DNA of 64,000 bases from contig NZ_LHVK01000007.1 in NCBI RefSeq assembly GCF_001269905.1, forward strand, positions 62,001 to 126,000, in the 5' to 3' direction. Numbering within the stretch: the stretch's first letter is position 1; every line of letters begins with the position of its first letter. A model generated the notes under the pieces. The model searched no databases, had not been told where the DNA came from, and was given only the letters and a program-made list of their open reading frames with translations. This DNA is from Pseudomonas corrugata (lineage in GTDB: Bacteria; Pseudomonadota; Gammaproteobacteria; Pseudomonadales; Pseudomonadaceae). The translations under genes and the position numbers were made by a program. This document shows, piece by piece, positions 20,330 through 28,396 of this stretch.

Positions 20330-21559
20330 TCAGCCGAAGAACCAGTAGCAGACCCCGATGGCCCCCAGCACACCGGCCAACTCCGCCAGCAGCGCACAGC
20401 CCACCGCATGCCGCGCCCGCTGGATGCCCACGGCACCGAAGTACACCGCCAGGACATAGAACGTGGTCTCGGTGCTGCCCTGGACGGTCGCCGCCAACAG
20501 GGCCGGGAAACTGTCCACGCCGGAAGTCTTCATGGTTTCAATCAGCATCGCCCGTGCGGCGCTGCCGGAGAACGGCTTGACCATGGCAGTCGGCAAGGCG
20601 TCGACAAAACGTGTATCCCAGCCGGCCCACTGCACCAGGTGCCGAATACCATCCAGACCAAAATCCAGTGCCCCCGAAGCCCGCAATACACCGACCGCGC
20701 ACAGCATCGCCACCAGGTAAGGCAGCAAGCTCTTGGCAACGTCGAACCCCTCCTTGGCACCCTCGATAAACGCTTCGTACACCTTGACCTTGCGCAGGGC
20801 TCCCACCACCAGGAACAGGATGATCAGGCCGAACAGCGTCAAGTTGCCGAGGATCGAGGACAGGCTCGCCAGGGCCGTCGCCGAGAGCGTCGCCAGCAAC
20901 GCCATGAAACCGCCCAGCGCCAGCGCACCAGGGATCAGATAAGCCAGCACCACCGGATCCCATAGACGCAGGCGTTGCATGAATGCCACCGACAACAGCC
21001 CCACCAGGGTGGAACAACTGGTGGCGAGCAGGATCGGCAGGAACACCAGGGTCGGGTCCGGCGCGCCTTGCTGGGCGCGGTACATGAAGATCGTCACCGG
21101 CAGCAACGTCAGCGACGAGGCATTGAGCACCAGGAACAGGATCTGTGCGTTGCTGGCGATGGTCGGGTTGGGATTCAGGTCCTGCAAGGCGCGCATGGCC
21201 TTCAGGCCGATGGGGGTAGCGGCGTTGTCCAGGCCCAGGCCGTTGGCGGCGAAATTGAGCGTAATCAGGCCAATGGCCGGATGGCCCGGCGGCACTTCCG
21301 GCATCAGCCGCAGGAACAGCGGGCCGAGGGCCTTGGCCAGCCAGTCGACGATGCCGGCCTTTTCGGCTATTCGCAGGAATCCCAGCCACAGGGTCAAGGT
21401 ACCGAACAGCACGACCATCACCTCCACCGACAGCTTGGCCATGGCAAAGATGCTTTCCACCATCGCCGCGAAGATGCCGGCGTTGCCACCCACCAGCCAC
21501 TGCATCAGCGCCGAGACGGCCGCCACGATAAAGAAGCCAAGCCACAGGCCATTGAGCAT
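20330..21559 (-). CDS. Nucleoside-recognition (SpmA-SpmB fusion) membrane protein
   Basis: 409-residue membrane protein with two nucleoside-recognition/Gate domains. The N-terminal half resembles spore maturation protein SpmA (TLNFAANGLGLDNAATPIGLKAM) and the C-terminal half resembles SpmB (LPTAMVKPFSGSAARAML and QGSTETTFYVLAVYFGAVG). In Bacillus these are separate genes; the fused form is common in proteobacteria and has nothing to do with spores there. Transport substrate unknown. Single-gene unit. Confidence 0.85.
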   Translation of the reverse strand: MLNGLWLGFFIVAAVSALMQWLVGGNAGIFAAMVESIFAMAKLSVEVMVVLFGTLTLWLGFLRIAEKAGIVDWLAKALGPLFLRLMPEVPPGHPAIGLITLNFAANGLGLDNAATPIGLKAMRALQDLNPNPTIASNAQILFLVLNASSLTLLPVTIFMYRAQQGAPDPTLVFLPILLATSCSTLVGLLSVAFMQRLRLWDPVVLAYLIPGALALGGFMALLATLSATALASLSSILGNLTLFGLIILFLVVGALRKVKVYEAFIEGAKEGFDVAKSLLPYLVAMLCAVGVLRASGALDFGLDGIRHLVQWAGWDTRFVDALPTAMVKPFSGSAARAMLIETMKTSGVDSFPALLAATVQGSTETTFYVLAVYFGAVGIQRARHAVGCALLAELAGVLGAIGVCYWFFG

Positions 21560-21614
21560 CGGTTAAATCCCCCGGAAGATGCCGCGAATAATAGCGGGGC
21601 CAGCAGAAACGACA

Positions 21615-21636
21615 AACCCCGGATTTCTCCGGGGTT
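21615..21636 (-). terminator. Terminator-like hairpin downstream of gltP
   Basis: AACCCCGG (21615-21622) pairs with CCGGGGTT (21629-21636), loop six bases. Read on the minus strand the stem is followed by TGTCGTTTC, a poor T-tract. It may end gltP, with the REP pair between them. Confidence 0.6.
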
Positions 21637-21661
21637 CAGACAGGGTACACAGAGCATTCGT

Positions 21662-21752
21662 TGTGGGAGCAAAGCTTGCTCGCGATCAGCGAAAGGTCTG
21701 CTGGCTCAATGTGGCTGACAGATTTCTATCGCGAGCAAGCTTTGCTCCACAG
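21662..21752. repeat. REP pair
   Basis: TGTGGGAGCAAAGCTTGCTC at 21662 and its inverted partner ending at 21752, just downstream of gltP on its strand. Confidence 0.88.
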
Positions 21753-21780
21753 GTATTTTTGCTCTCACCAACATCTCGGA

Positions 21781-23112
21781 TCAGCGACTGGAAGGCTCGC
21801 CGGCCGGCAGCGGCTCCTTGCTGCGCCAGTGCGGCAGGGAATTCCAGTAGCGCTGGCCCTTGGCATCATCGTACATGCCTTCCCAGCGAGAGATGACCAG
21901 CACGGCCAGGGCGTTGCCGATCACGTTCAATGCGGTACGGGCCATGTCCATGATGCGGTCGACACCGGCGATGAAGGCCAGGCCTTCCAGCGGGATACCG
22001 ACGCTGCCCAGAGTTGCCAGCAATACCACGAAGGACACGCCCGGCACGCCGGCGATACCTTTGGAGGTGACCATCAACGTCAGCACCAGCAGCAATTGCT
22101 GGCTGATGGACAGATCGATGCCATACAACTGGGCAATGAAAATCGCCGCGATGCTCTGGTACAGCGTCGAACCGTCGAGGTTGAACGAGTAACCGGTCGG
22201 CACCACGAAGCTGCAGATGGCTTTCGGAGCCCCGTAGGCTTCCATCTTCTCGATGACACGCGGCAACACGGTTTCGGAGCTGGCGGTGGAGTAGGCCAGT
22301 ACCAGTTCATCCTTGAAGATACGCATCAGCTTGAGCACCGAGAAGCCGAACAGGCGGGCGATCAGCCCCAGCACCACGAAAGCGAAGAAGGCAATGGCGA
22401 CATAAACCAGGATCACCAGTTTCGCCAGCGGCAGCAGAGACGCGAAACCGAAGTTGGCCACCGTCACCGCAATGAGCGCGAAAACGCCGATCGGGGCGTA
22501 CTGCATGATCATGTGGGTGACTTTGAACATGCTTTCCGACACGCCCTGGAACATTTTCACCAGCGGCTCGCGCAGGTCCGATTGCAGGCTGGAAAGACCC
22601 AGGCCGAACAGTACGGAGAAGAAAATGATCGGCAGCATCTCGCCGCGGGTCAGCGCCGCGAAGATGTTCGACGGGATCAGATTGAGAATGGTCTGGACGA
22701 AGGCATGCTCATGCTGCACTTCGGCGGCCGTGGCCTGATACTTGGAAATATCCACCGTGCCCAGAGTGCTCATGTCGATGCCACTGCCTGGATGGAAGAA
22801 GTTGGCCAGCAACAGACCGACGACAATGGCGATGGTGGTGACGATTTCAAAGTAGAGGATCGTCTTGAGGCCGATTCGCCCGAGCTTCTTCGCATCACCG
22901 ACCCCGGCAATGCCGACGATCAGCGAGGAGATCACGATCGGGATCACGATCATCTTGATCAGACGGATAAAGATATCGCCCGCCGGTTGCAGCACGTTGC
23001 TGATCCACCAGGCCTTCTCGGCACTGAAATGGTTGAGCAGCGCGCCCAGCGCAATCCCGAGCACGAGACCGATGAGGATCTGCCAGGCGAGGCTTAATCT
23101 TGCCTTCTTCAT
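21781..23112 (-). CDS. gltP: Glutamate/dicarboxylate:cation symporter GltP
   Basis: 443-residue inner-membrane symporter of the DAACS family importing glutamate/aspartate or C4-dicarboxylates with protons or sodium. Diagnostic segments are STASSETVLPRVIEKM (HP1 serine-rich motif), SFNLDGSTLYQSIAAIFIAQ and the final GVDRIMDMARTALNVIGNALA. The start at 23112 (MKKARLSLAW) has AAGGGT upstream. By position it matches PA5479 and opens the block shared with the PA5479-PA5505 region. Substrate within the family is not certain. Confidence 0.9.
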   Translation of the reverse strand: MKKARLSLAWQILIGLVLGIALGALLNHFSAEKAWWISNVLQPAGDIFIRLIKMIVIPIVISSLIVGIAGVGDAKKLGRIGLKTILYFEIVTTIAIVVGLLLANFFHPGSGIDMSTLGTVDISKYQATAAEVQHEHAFVQTILNLIPSNIFAALTRGEMLPIIFFSVLFGLGLSSLQSDLREPLVKMFQGVSESMFKVTHMIMQYAPIGVFALIAVTVANFGFASLLPLAKLVILVYVAIAFFAFVVLGLIARLFGFSVLKLMRIFKDELVLAYSTASSETVLPRVIEKMEAYGAPKAICSFVVPTGYSFNLDGSTLYQSIAAIFIAQLYGIDLSISQQLLLVLTLMVTSKGIAGVPGVSFVVLLATLGSVGIPLEGLAFIAGVDRIMDMARTALNVIGNALAVLVISRWEGMYDDAKGQRYWNSLPHWRSKEPLPAGEPSSR

Positions 23113-23296
23113 ATCATTACCCTTACTTCGATTGGACTCGGACAGAAGCGCAAATCGAACCGCCAATGGCGATACAAGTCGTGCTCCCGCCCCCGTATAA
23201 GGTCACCCGAGCGCGCGCTGGCGGCTTACTGGCGGGCGAAAAAAGGCGCAACTATTGCGATGCGAGGGGGGATCGTCTAATGCCGTAAACGCCTAC

Positions 23297-23317
23297 CCTA
23301 TGCCGAATCGGCATAGG
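23297..23317. promoter_or_regulatory. Perfect palindrome upstream of gltP
   Basis: CCTATGCCGA-A-TCGGCATAGG: two perfect 10-base arms around one base, about 185 bases before the gltP start. It could be an operator dyad or, read on the plus strand with the following ATTTTC, a hairpin. No known consensus recognised. Confidence 0.5.
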
Positions 23318-23603
23318 ATTTTCAAAACAAAACCTGCGTCCCAAACGGTTCGAATGCGACATTTCAGCAGGCATAAATGCCGTGAACCGGCGGTTTCAGC
23401 GTAGCCGGGCTTTGTTTCATCCGCCGGTAAAACCGACGAACCGGGCAGCCGAAAGCGACCGCAATGGCCGGAAAGCTCTCCGATATACGGTCAGACGTCA
23501 GGAAAGAGATGGAAGTGACAGGACAAAATGCCGCATCGGATCTGTGATCATGAGGTGCTGAGAACAAGCCGCTCTGGAACGGGCTTCCTGCTTGCCAAGC
23601 TCT

Positions 23604-23657
23604 ACGCAGGTTCGCCAAGCCATTGCGGTTTCGCGAACCTGCGTCGCAGCTTTTTCC
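23604..23657 (+). terminator. Possible terminator of an unknown plus-strand transcript
   Basis: ACGCAGGTTCGC (23604-23615) and GCGAACCTGCGT (23633-23644) form a perfect 12-bp stem with a 17-base loop; CGCAGCTTTTTCC follows. The T-run is displaced by six bases from the stem, so this is tentative. Confidence 0.35.
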
Positions 23658-23803
23658 TGACCCGGCCCTTTCGCAGGCACCCCTTGTGCCCGTAGGTCAC
23701 TCCGACCCTGAACAGTCAGAACGTCCCGGCCCCCTGGTCATGCATCGGCCCTCCTCGGGCTGTGCAGGGAGAAAAGCAAGGCTGCTTTTCCCGTATTCCA
23801 GAA

Positions 23804-24268
23804 TCAGTACCAGTCTGGATCTTTCTTGAGTTGTTCCATTAACAGTTCTTGCATACCGTCATCGGGATTGCCGAGGAAGCGGTAGTTGGCATGACGGGTC
23901 GGCGACTTGTCGGCGGGCAGCCCGGCGGGCACCTCGACCAGCAAAGCGTAGGCCTCATCCTTGTCGAAACTGAAAGCGACGAACAGGCGCTCATTACGGC
24001 ATGTGGCGTGGGTTTCACACAACGGGCCCACCAGATACTTGTCACCGTCTTCCTCGACAGCGTTCATCTGTTCCGAATCGCCCGACAGATTCATCACCCA
24101 TTCCGGCAGACGCTCTTCTTTCTTGACGACGTGCTGCCAGGTTTCACGGTATTGCGCGTCAGCCTGAAGCAATTGATTGACCCGCATCTGTCCGTCATTG
24201 GCAGCCATTGCCGTGGCACTGCCGCCCAGGAGCAGGGCGGCGGCCAGTCCTTTCAATACAGCATTCAT
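23804..24268 (-). CDS. Ivy-type lysozyme inhibitor
   Basis: 154-residue periplasmic protein. A signal peptide (about 1-23) is followed by an Ivy-like domain with the cysteine-bracketed loop C84-ETHAT-C90, corresponding to the CKPHDC loop of E. coli Ivy that plugs the c-type lysozyme active site. The start at 24268 follows DUF1328 closely. It corresponds to PA5481 by position. It probably protects peptidoglycan from host lysozyme or from endogenous muramidases (family knowledge). Confidence 0.86.
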   Translation of the reverse strand: MNAVLKGLAAALLLGGSATAMAANDGQMRVNQLLQADAQYRETWQHVVKKEERLPEWVMNLSGDSEQMNAVEEDGDKYLVGPLCETHATCRNERLFVAFSFDKDEAYALLVEVPAGLPADKSPTRHANYRFLGNPDDGMQELLMEQLKKDPDWY

Positions 24269-24270
24269 GG

Positions 24271-24456
<186 letters not shown>

Positions 24457-24512
24457 CTATTTAGTGAAAGACTGGTTGGAATGGTTCCGGACATGTCGGA
24501 CGCACGGTCGAG

Positions 24513-24800
24513 TCAAAACACCCAGCGTTCCTGACGGGGCACGTCGGTCACCGGCTGAGCCTGATCGACATCCATCATCCGCATTGAGGCAGACGCTTCG
24601 GCAACACTGCTTACCGCACTGAAGTGGGTTTGAGGCGCTCGATGCATCGACACCTGTACTGGCTCGGGCTGTTGGCTGTAGTGCCAGAGGAGCAGTTGCT
24701 GGCTAACCACGAGGGTTACCAGCAATGCCAGAACAGCCCACAGCCCCTGCTGAATCTGCAGGGGGGTGACAGGTAATCGGGCGGCACGTTGCAAATTCAT
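24513..24800 (-). CDS. Small single-pass membrane protein, unknown
   Basis: 95 residues from the ATG at 24800, which has GGAGG ten bases upstream. A short basic N-terminus (NLQRAARLP) precedes one hydrophobic helix (about residues 20-41, LWAVLALLVTLVVSQQLLLW). A polar, proline- and methionine-containing tail without cysteines follows, so the topology is probably N-in/C-out. It lies 77 bases upstream of the DUF1328-ivy pair on the same strand and may lead that unit. I do not recognise a family. Confidence 0.65.
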   Translation of the reverse strand: MNLQRAARLPVTPLQIQQGLWAVLALLVTLVVSQQLLLWHYSQQPEPVQVSMHRAPQTHFSAVSSVAEASASMRMMDVDQAQPVTDVPRQERWVF

Positions 24801-25041
24801 CCTGGAATTCCTCCCCACCCCGGGTGGTGATCTGGTTAGGCGCTTTAACGCCACGATGACCAGACCATTGCAGACGTCATGCCAGAAATTTACCTAGAAA
24901 TATACTTTATTAATCAGTGAGTTAGACGTGCTTATAAAAACAGGGAAATCGCATCCTGCACGATGGCCCGAAGCGCAGTCGTGCGTATTGCACGAACGAG
25001 GGAGAGAGAGACGGGCAGATTCTTTTTGAATTGCTGTTCGA

Positions 25042-25069
25042 GAACGGCGGTCGGAATGAGCAGGTCTGA
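25042..25069 (+). promoter_or_regulatory. AlgU (sigma-22)-type promoter of algB
   Basis: GAACGG (25042-25047), 17-base spacer, TCTGA (25065-25069) fits the AlgU/RpoE consensus GAACTT-N16/17-TCTGA. It predicts a 5' leader of about 160 bases. AlgU-dependent transcription of algB is established in P. aeruginosa. Confidence 0.6.
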
Positions 25070-25236
25070 CCACTCATGGCGAACGAACCCCAGAAACTAT
25101 ACGTAAATCAGGTCTTTAGACTTCTACAGCTCACCGTGGCGCTTTCTATAGGTAATATTCGCTCAGAATCGACCATGCAACTTGCCCGATTTTTCTGACA
25201 CTAACCAACATCATTCATTAAAGGAGCGTAGGAAAA

Positions 25237-26583
25237 ATGGAATCAGCCACTGAGCATCAAGGCCGCATTCTGCTGGTAGACGATGAGTCCGCCATCCTGC
25301 GTACGTTCCGCTATTGCCTGGAAGACGAAGGCTATACCGTTGCCACCGCCAACAGCGCCGCCCAGGCCGATACCTTGTTGCAGCGCCAGGTATTCGATCT
25401 GTGCTTTCTCGACCTTCGCCTGGGGGAAGACAACGGCCTGGATGTGTTGGCCCAGATGCGCATCCAGGCACCGTGGATGCGCGTGGTGATTGTCACCGCC
25501 CACTCGGCTGTCGACACTGCGGTAGACGCGATCCAGGCCGGTGCCGCCGACTATCTGGTCAAGCCATGCAGCCCGGACCAATTGCGTCTGGCGACCGCCA
25601 AACAACTGGAAGTCCGCCAGTTGTCGGCAAGGCTGGAGGCACTGGAAGGGGAGATGCGCAAACCCAAGGACGGCCTCGACTCCCACAGCCCGGCTATGAA
25701 GGTGGTGCTGGAGACCGCCCGCCAAGTGGCCAGCACCGACGCCAATATCCTGATCCTTGGCGAATCAGGTACCGGCAAGGGAGAACTGGCCCGAGCGATC
25801 CATGGCTGGAGCAAACGCGCGAAAAAATCCTGTGTCACCATCAATTGTCCGTCGCTGACGACCGAGCTGATGGAAAGCGAGTTGTTCGGTCACAGCCGTG
25901 GCGCGTTCACCGGTGCCAGCGAGAGTACGCTGGGGCGGGTTAACCAGGCGGATGGCGGAACACTGTTTCTCGATGAGATCGGCGATTTTCCGCTGACGTT
26001 GCAACCAAAGTTGTTGCGTTTCATCCAGGACAAGGAATACGAACGGGTCGGCGACCCGGTCACCCGCCGGGCCGATGTACGGATCCTCGCAGCGACTAAC
26101 CTGAACCTTGAAGACATGGTCCGCGACGGACGTTTTCGGGAGGATCTGCTCTACCGGTTGAATGTCATTACGCTGCACTTGCCGCCGCTACGCGAGCGCG
26201 CCGAAGACATCCTGACCCTGGCGGACCGTTTCCTGGCCCGCTTCGTCAAGGAATATGCCCGTCCAGCCCGGGGATTCAGCGATGAGGCCCGTGAAGCGCT
26301 GCTAGGCTATCGCTGGCCGGGTAACATCCGGGAACTGCGTAACGTAGTGGAGCGCGCCAGCATCATATGCCCCCAGGAAAAAGTTGAGATCAGTCATTTG
26401 GGCATGGCCGAGCAAACGGTCAACAACGCACCGCGAATCGGCGCCGCGCTGAGCCTCGACGAATTGGAGAAAGCCCACATCGGTGCCGTGCTGGCCACGG
26501 CTGATACGCTGGACCAGGCTGCCAAGACCCTGGGCATCGACGCCTCCACGCTGTATCGCAAACGCAAGCAATACAACCTATGA
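25237..26583 (+). CDS. algB: NtrC-family response regulator AlgB
   Basis: Activator of alginate synthesis genes, 448 residues. Receiver domain 1-125 with phosphorylation site Asp59 (FLDLRLG) and the conserved Lys in YLVKP. AAA+ domain from about 145 with Walker A GESGTGKGE, GAFTGAS and FLDEIGDFP. Fis-type helix-turn-helix at the C-terminus (TLDQAAKTLGIDASTLYRKRKQYNL). The GAFTGA loop is intact, although Pseudomonas AlgB is known to act without sigma-54 at alginate promoters. Followed after 10 bases by kinB; preceded by an AlgU-like promoter. Confidence 0.97.
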   Translation: MESATEHQGRILLVDDESAILRTFRYCLEDEGYTVATANSAAQADTLLQRQVFDLCFLDLRLGEDNGLDVLAQMRIQAPWMRVVIVTAHSAVDTAVDAIQAGAADYLVKPCSPDQLRLATAKQLEVRQLSARLEALEGEMRKPKDGLDSHSPAMKVVLETARQVASTDANILILGESGTGKGELARAIHGWSKRAKKSCVTINCPSLTTELMESELFGHSRGAFTGASESTLGRVNQADGGTLFLDEIGDFPLTLQPKLLRFIQDKEYERVGDPVTRRADVRILAATNLNLEDMVRDGRFREDLLYRLNVITLHLPPLRERAEDILTLADRFLARFVKEYARPARGFSDEAREALLGYRWPGNIRELRNVVERASIICPQEKVEISHLGMAEQTVNNAPRIGAALSLDELEKAHIGAVLATADTLDQAAKTLGIDASTLYRKRKQYNL

Positions 26584-26593
26584 GCGGTACCTT

Positions 26594-28384
26594 ATGAAAC
26601 TGGCGATGAAGCTGCGCACTCGACTGTTTCTCAGTATCTCGGCGCTGATAACGGTGGCGTTGCTGGGATTGCTGCTTGGCTTGGTCGGCGTGATGCAAAT
26701 GGCCAATACCCAGGAAAAATCGGTGCGCGACAACTTCGTCCTCCTGGACCTGGGTCTCAAGCTACGCCAGACCCTGGGCGACCAGCTGATGATCATGCTC
26801 GATGACAAACCCGACCTCGCCGCGCTCGAAGATTCCAAGCGGCAATATTTCGGTCTGCTGGAGGAGGGCATTGCCCACGAACAGAGCCTGGACGAGCCGA
26901 CGACCAGCTTCACCCAGGCCAAGGCCGACTATCTCGGGTTCCTCGAGGCCTTTGCAGCCTCTCGCCAGCAGCCGTCCCAGCTCACGAGCATCCAGGACCT
27001 CACCGAGAAATTCAATGTATTGCGTAAAGGGCTGATCGCAGGGTACCGGCATGCCTTGACCAACATCAGCGACACTCAGACCCGCGGCCGTGACCGGGCG
27101 TTTCTGATTTCCGGCCTGCTGGGCCTGGTAGGAGCGGCGGTGCTGGTCATCGGTTTCATTACGGCCCATGGCATCGCCCGGCGTTTCGGGACACCGATCG
27201 AGGCGCTGGTTTCGGCTGCGGACGACATCGGCCAGGGCAATTTCGAAGTAACGTTGCCGGTTTCCTCTACCCCTGAACTGAACCTGCTGACGCGTCGTTT
27301 CGGAATCATGGCCCAGGCCCTGCGAGAGCACCAGGCCACCAACGTCGATGAGCTGCTGGCCGGCCAGCAGCGCTTGCAAGCGGTACTGGACAGCATTGAC
27401 GATGGCTTGCTGATGATCGACCGCCAGGGCCGCCTGGAGCACCTGAACCCGGTGGCTCAACGACAACTGGGCTGGGATGAGGAGCGCCTGGGCCAGGGAT
27501 TGGGCGAGGCGCTTGGCCGCCCTGATCTGGATGAGGAATTGCACCTGGTGCTGCGCGGCGGAACGCTGGAACGGGCACCGGACGATCTGGGCATCGAAGT
27601 GGATGGCGAATCCCGACTGCTGACCTACAGCCTTACGCCTGTCAGCCATACCCAGGGACATATTCTCGGGGCAGTGATGGTGCTGCACGACGTCACCGAA
27701 CAACGTGCCTTCGAACGGGTACGCAGTGAGTTCGTGCTGCGGGCTTCCCACGAGCTGCGCACACCGGTAACCGGTATGCACATGGCGTTCGGCCTGTTGC
27801 GCGAGCGCGTTCATTTCCCTGAAGACTCCCGCGAAGCAGACCTGCTCGACACCGTCAATGAAGAGATGCAGCGCTTGATGCAGCTCATCAATGACCTGCT
27901 GAATTTCTCGCGCTACCAGAACGGCCTGCAAAAGCTGACCCTGGCACCTTGCTCCATCGAAGACCTGCTGGAGGCGACCCGCCTGCGATTTGCCGCCCAG
28001 GCCCAAGCCAAGGGCATCGAGTTGCTCGTGGCGATCCAAGGTCCGCTGCCACGCCTGCACGCCGATGCGGCGCAGCTGGAACGGGTGCTGGATAACCTGA
28101 TCGACAATGCCATGCGTCACACCGGCGACAACGGCCAGATCCGCTTGCAGGCCCGGCGCCATGGTGAGCGGGTCATCATCAGCGTCGAAGATAATGGCGA
28201 AGGCATTGCCTATGGCCAACAAGGGCGAATCTTCGAACCTTTCGTCCAGGTCGGACGCAAAAAAGGGGGCGCAGGCCTCGGACTGGCCCTGTGCAAGGAG
28301 ATCGTGCAGCTCCATGGCGGGCGCATGGGTGTTTATTCAAGGCCAGGGCAGGGTACGCAGTTCTACATGGCGCTGACGGTTTGA
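26594..28384 (+). CDS. kinB: Sensor histidine kinase KinB
   Basis: Inner-membrane kinase/phosphatase paired with AlgB. 596 residues: transmembrane helix about 14-36, a periplasmic helical region, a second helix about 170-190, HAMP, a PAS domain, HisKA with His386 in ASHELRTPVTGM, and HATPase with DNLIDNAMRHTG, EDNGEGIAYG and GAGLGLALCKEIV. The start MKLAMKLRTRLF at 26594 gives the family length. In P. aeruginosa KinB restrains alginate production and affects virulence and quorum-linked traits. Ends 12 bases from the convergent EAL gene. Confidence 0.96.
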   Translation: MKLAMKLRTRLFLSISALITVALLGLLLGLVGVMQMANTQEKSVRDNFVLLDLGLKLRQTLGDQLMIMLDDKPDLAALEDSKRQYFGLLEEGIAHEQSLDEPTTSFTQAKADYLGFLEAFAASRQQPSQLTSIQDLTEKFNVLRKGLIAGYRHALTNISDTQTRGRDRAFLISGLLGLVGAAVLVIGFITAHGIARRFGTPIEALVSAADDIGQGNFEVTLPVSSTPELNLLTRRFGIMAQALREHQATNVDELLAGQQRLQAVLDSIDDGLLMIDRQGRLEHLNPVAQRQLGWDEERLGQGLGEALGRPDLDEELHLVLRGGTLERAPDDLGIEVDGESRLLTYSLTPVSHTQGHILGAVMVLHDVTEQRAFERVRSEFVLRASHELRTPVTGMHMAFGLLRERVHFPEDSREADLLDTVNEEMQRLMQLINDLLNFSRYQNGLQKLTLAPCSIEDLLEATRLRFAAQAQAKGIELLVAIQGPLPRLHADAAQLERVLDNLIDNAMRHTGDNGQIRLQARRHGERVIISVEDNGEGIAYGQQGRIFEPFVQVGRKKGGAGLGLALCKEIVQLHGGRMGVYSRPGQGTQFYMALTV

Positions 28385-28396
28385 AGCCGTAAGTGT

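Larger units (their letters stand above)
23113..23803. other. 691-base intergenic region upstream of gltP
   Basis: No convincing open frame. It holds a 21-base perfect palindrome (23297-23317), a 12-bp long-stem inverted repeat (23604-23644) followed by a T5 run, and presumably the gltP promoter. The size and structures make it the best place in the window to look for an unannotated sRNA. Confidence 0.5.

Noticed and set aside
26762..28315. Antisense frame within kinB
   Set aside because: Shadow of a complete, well-supported kinase gene.
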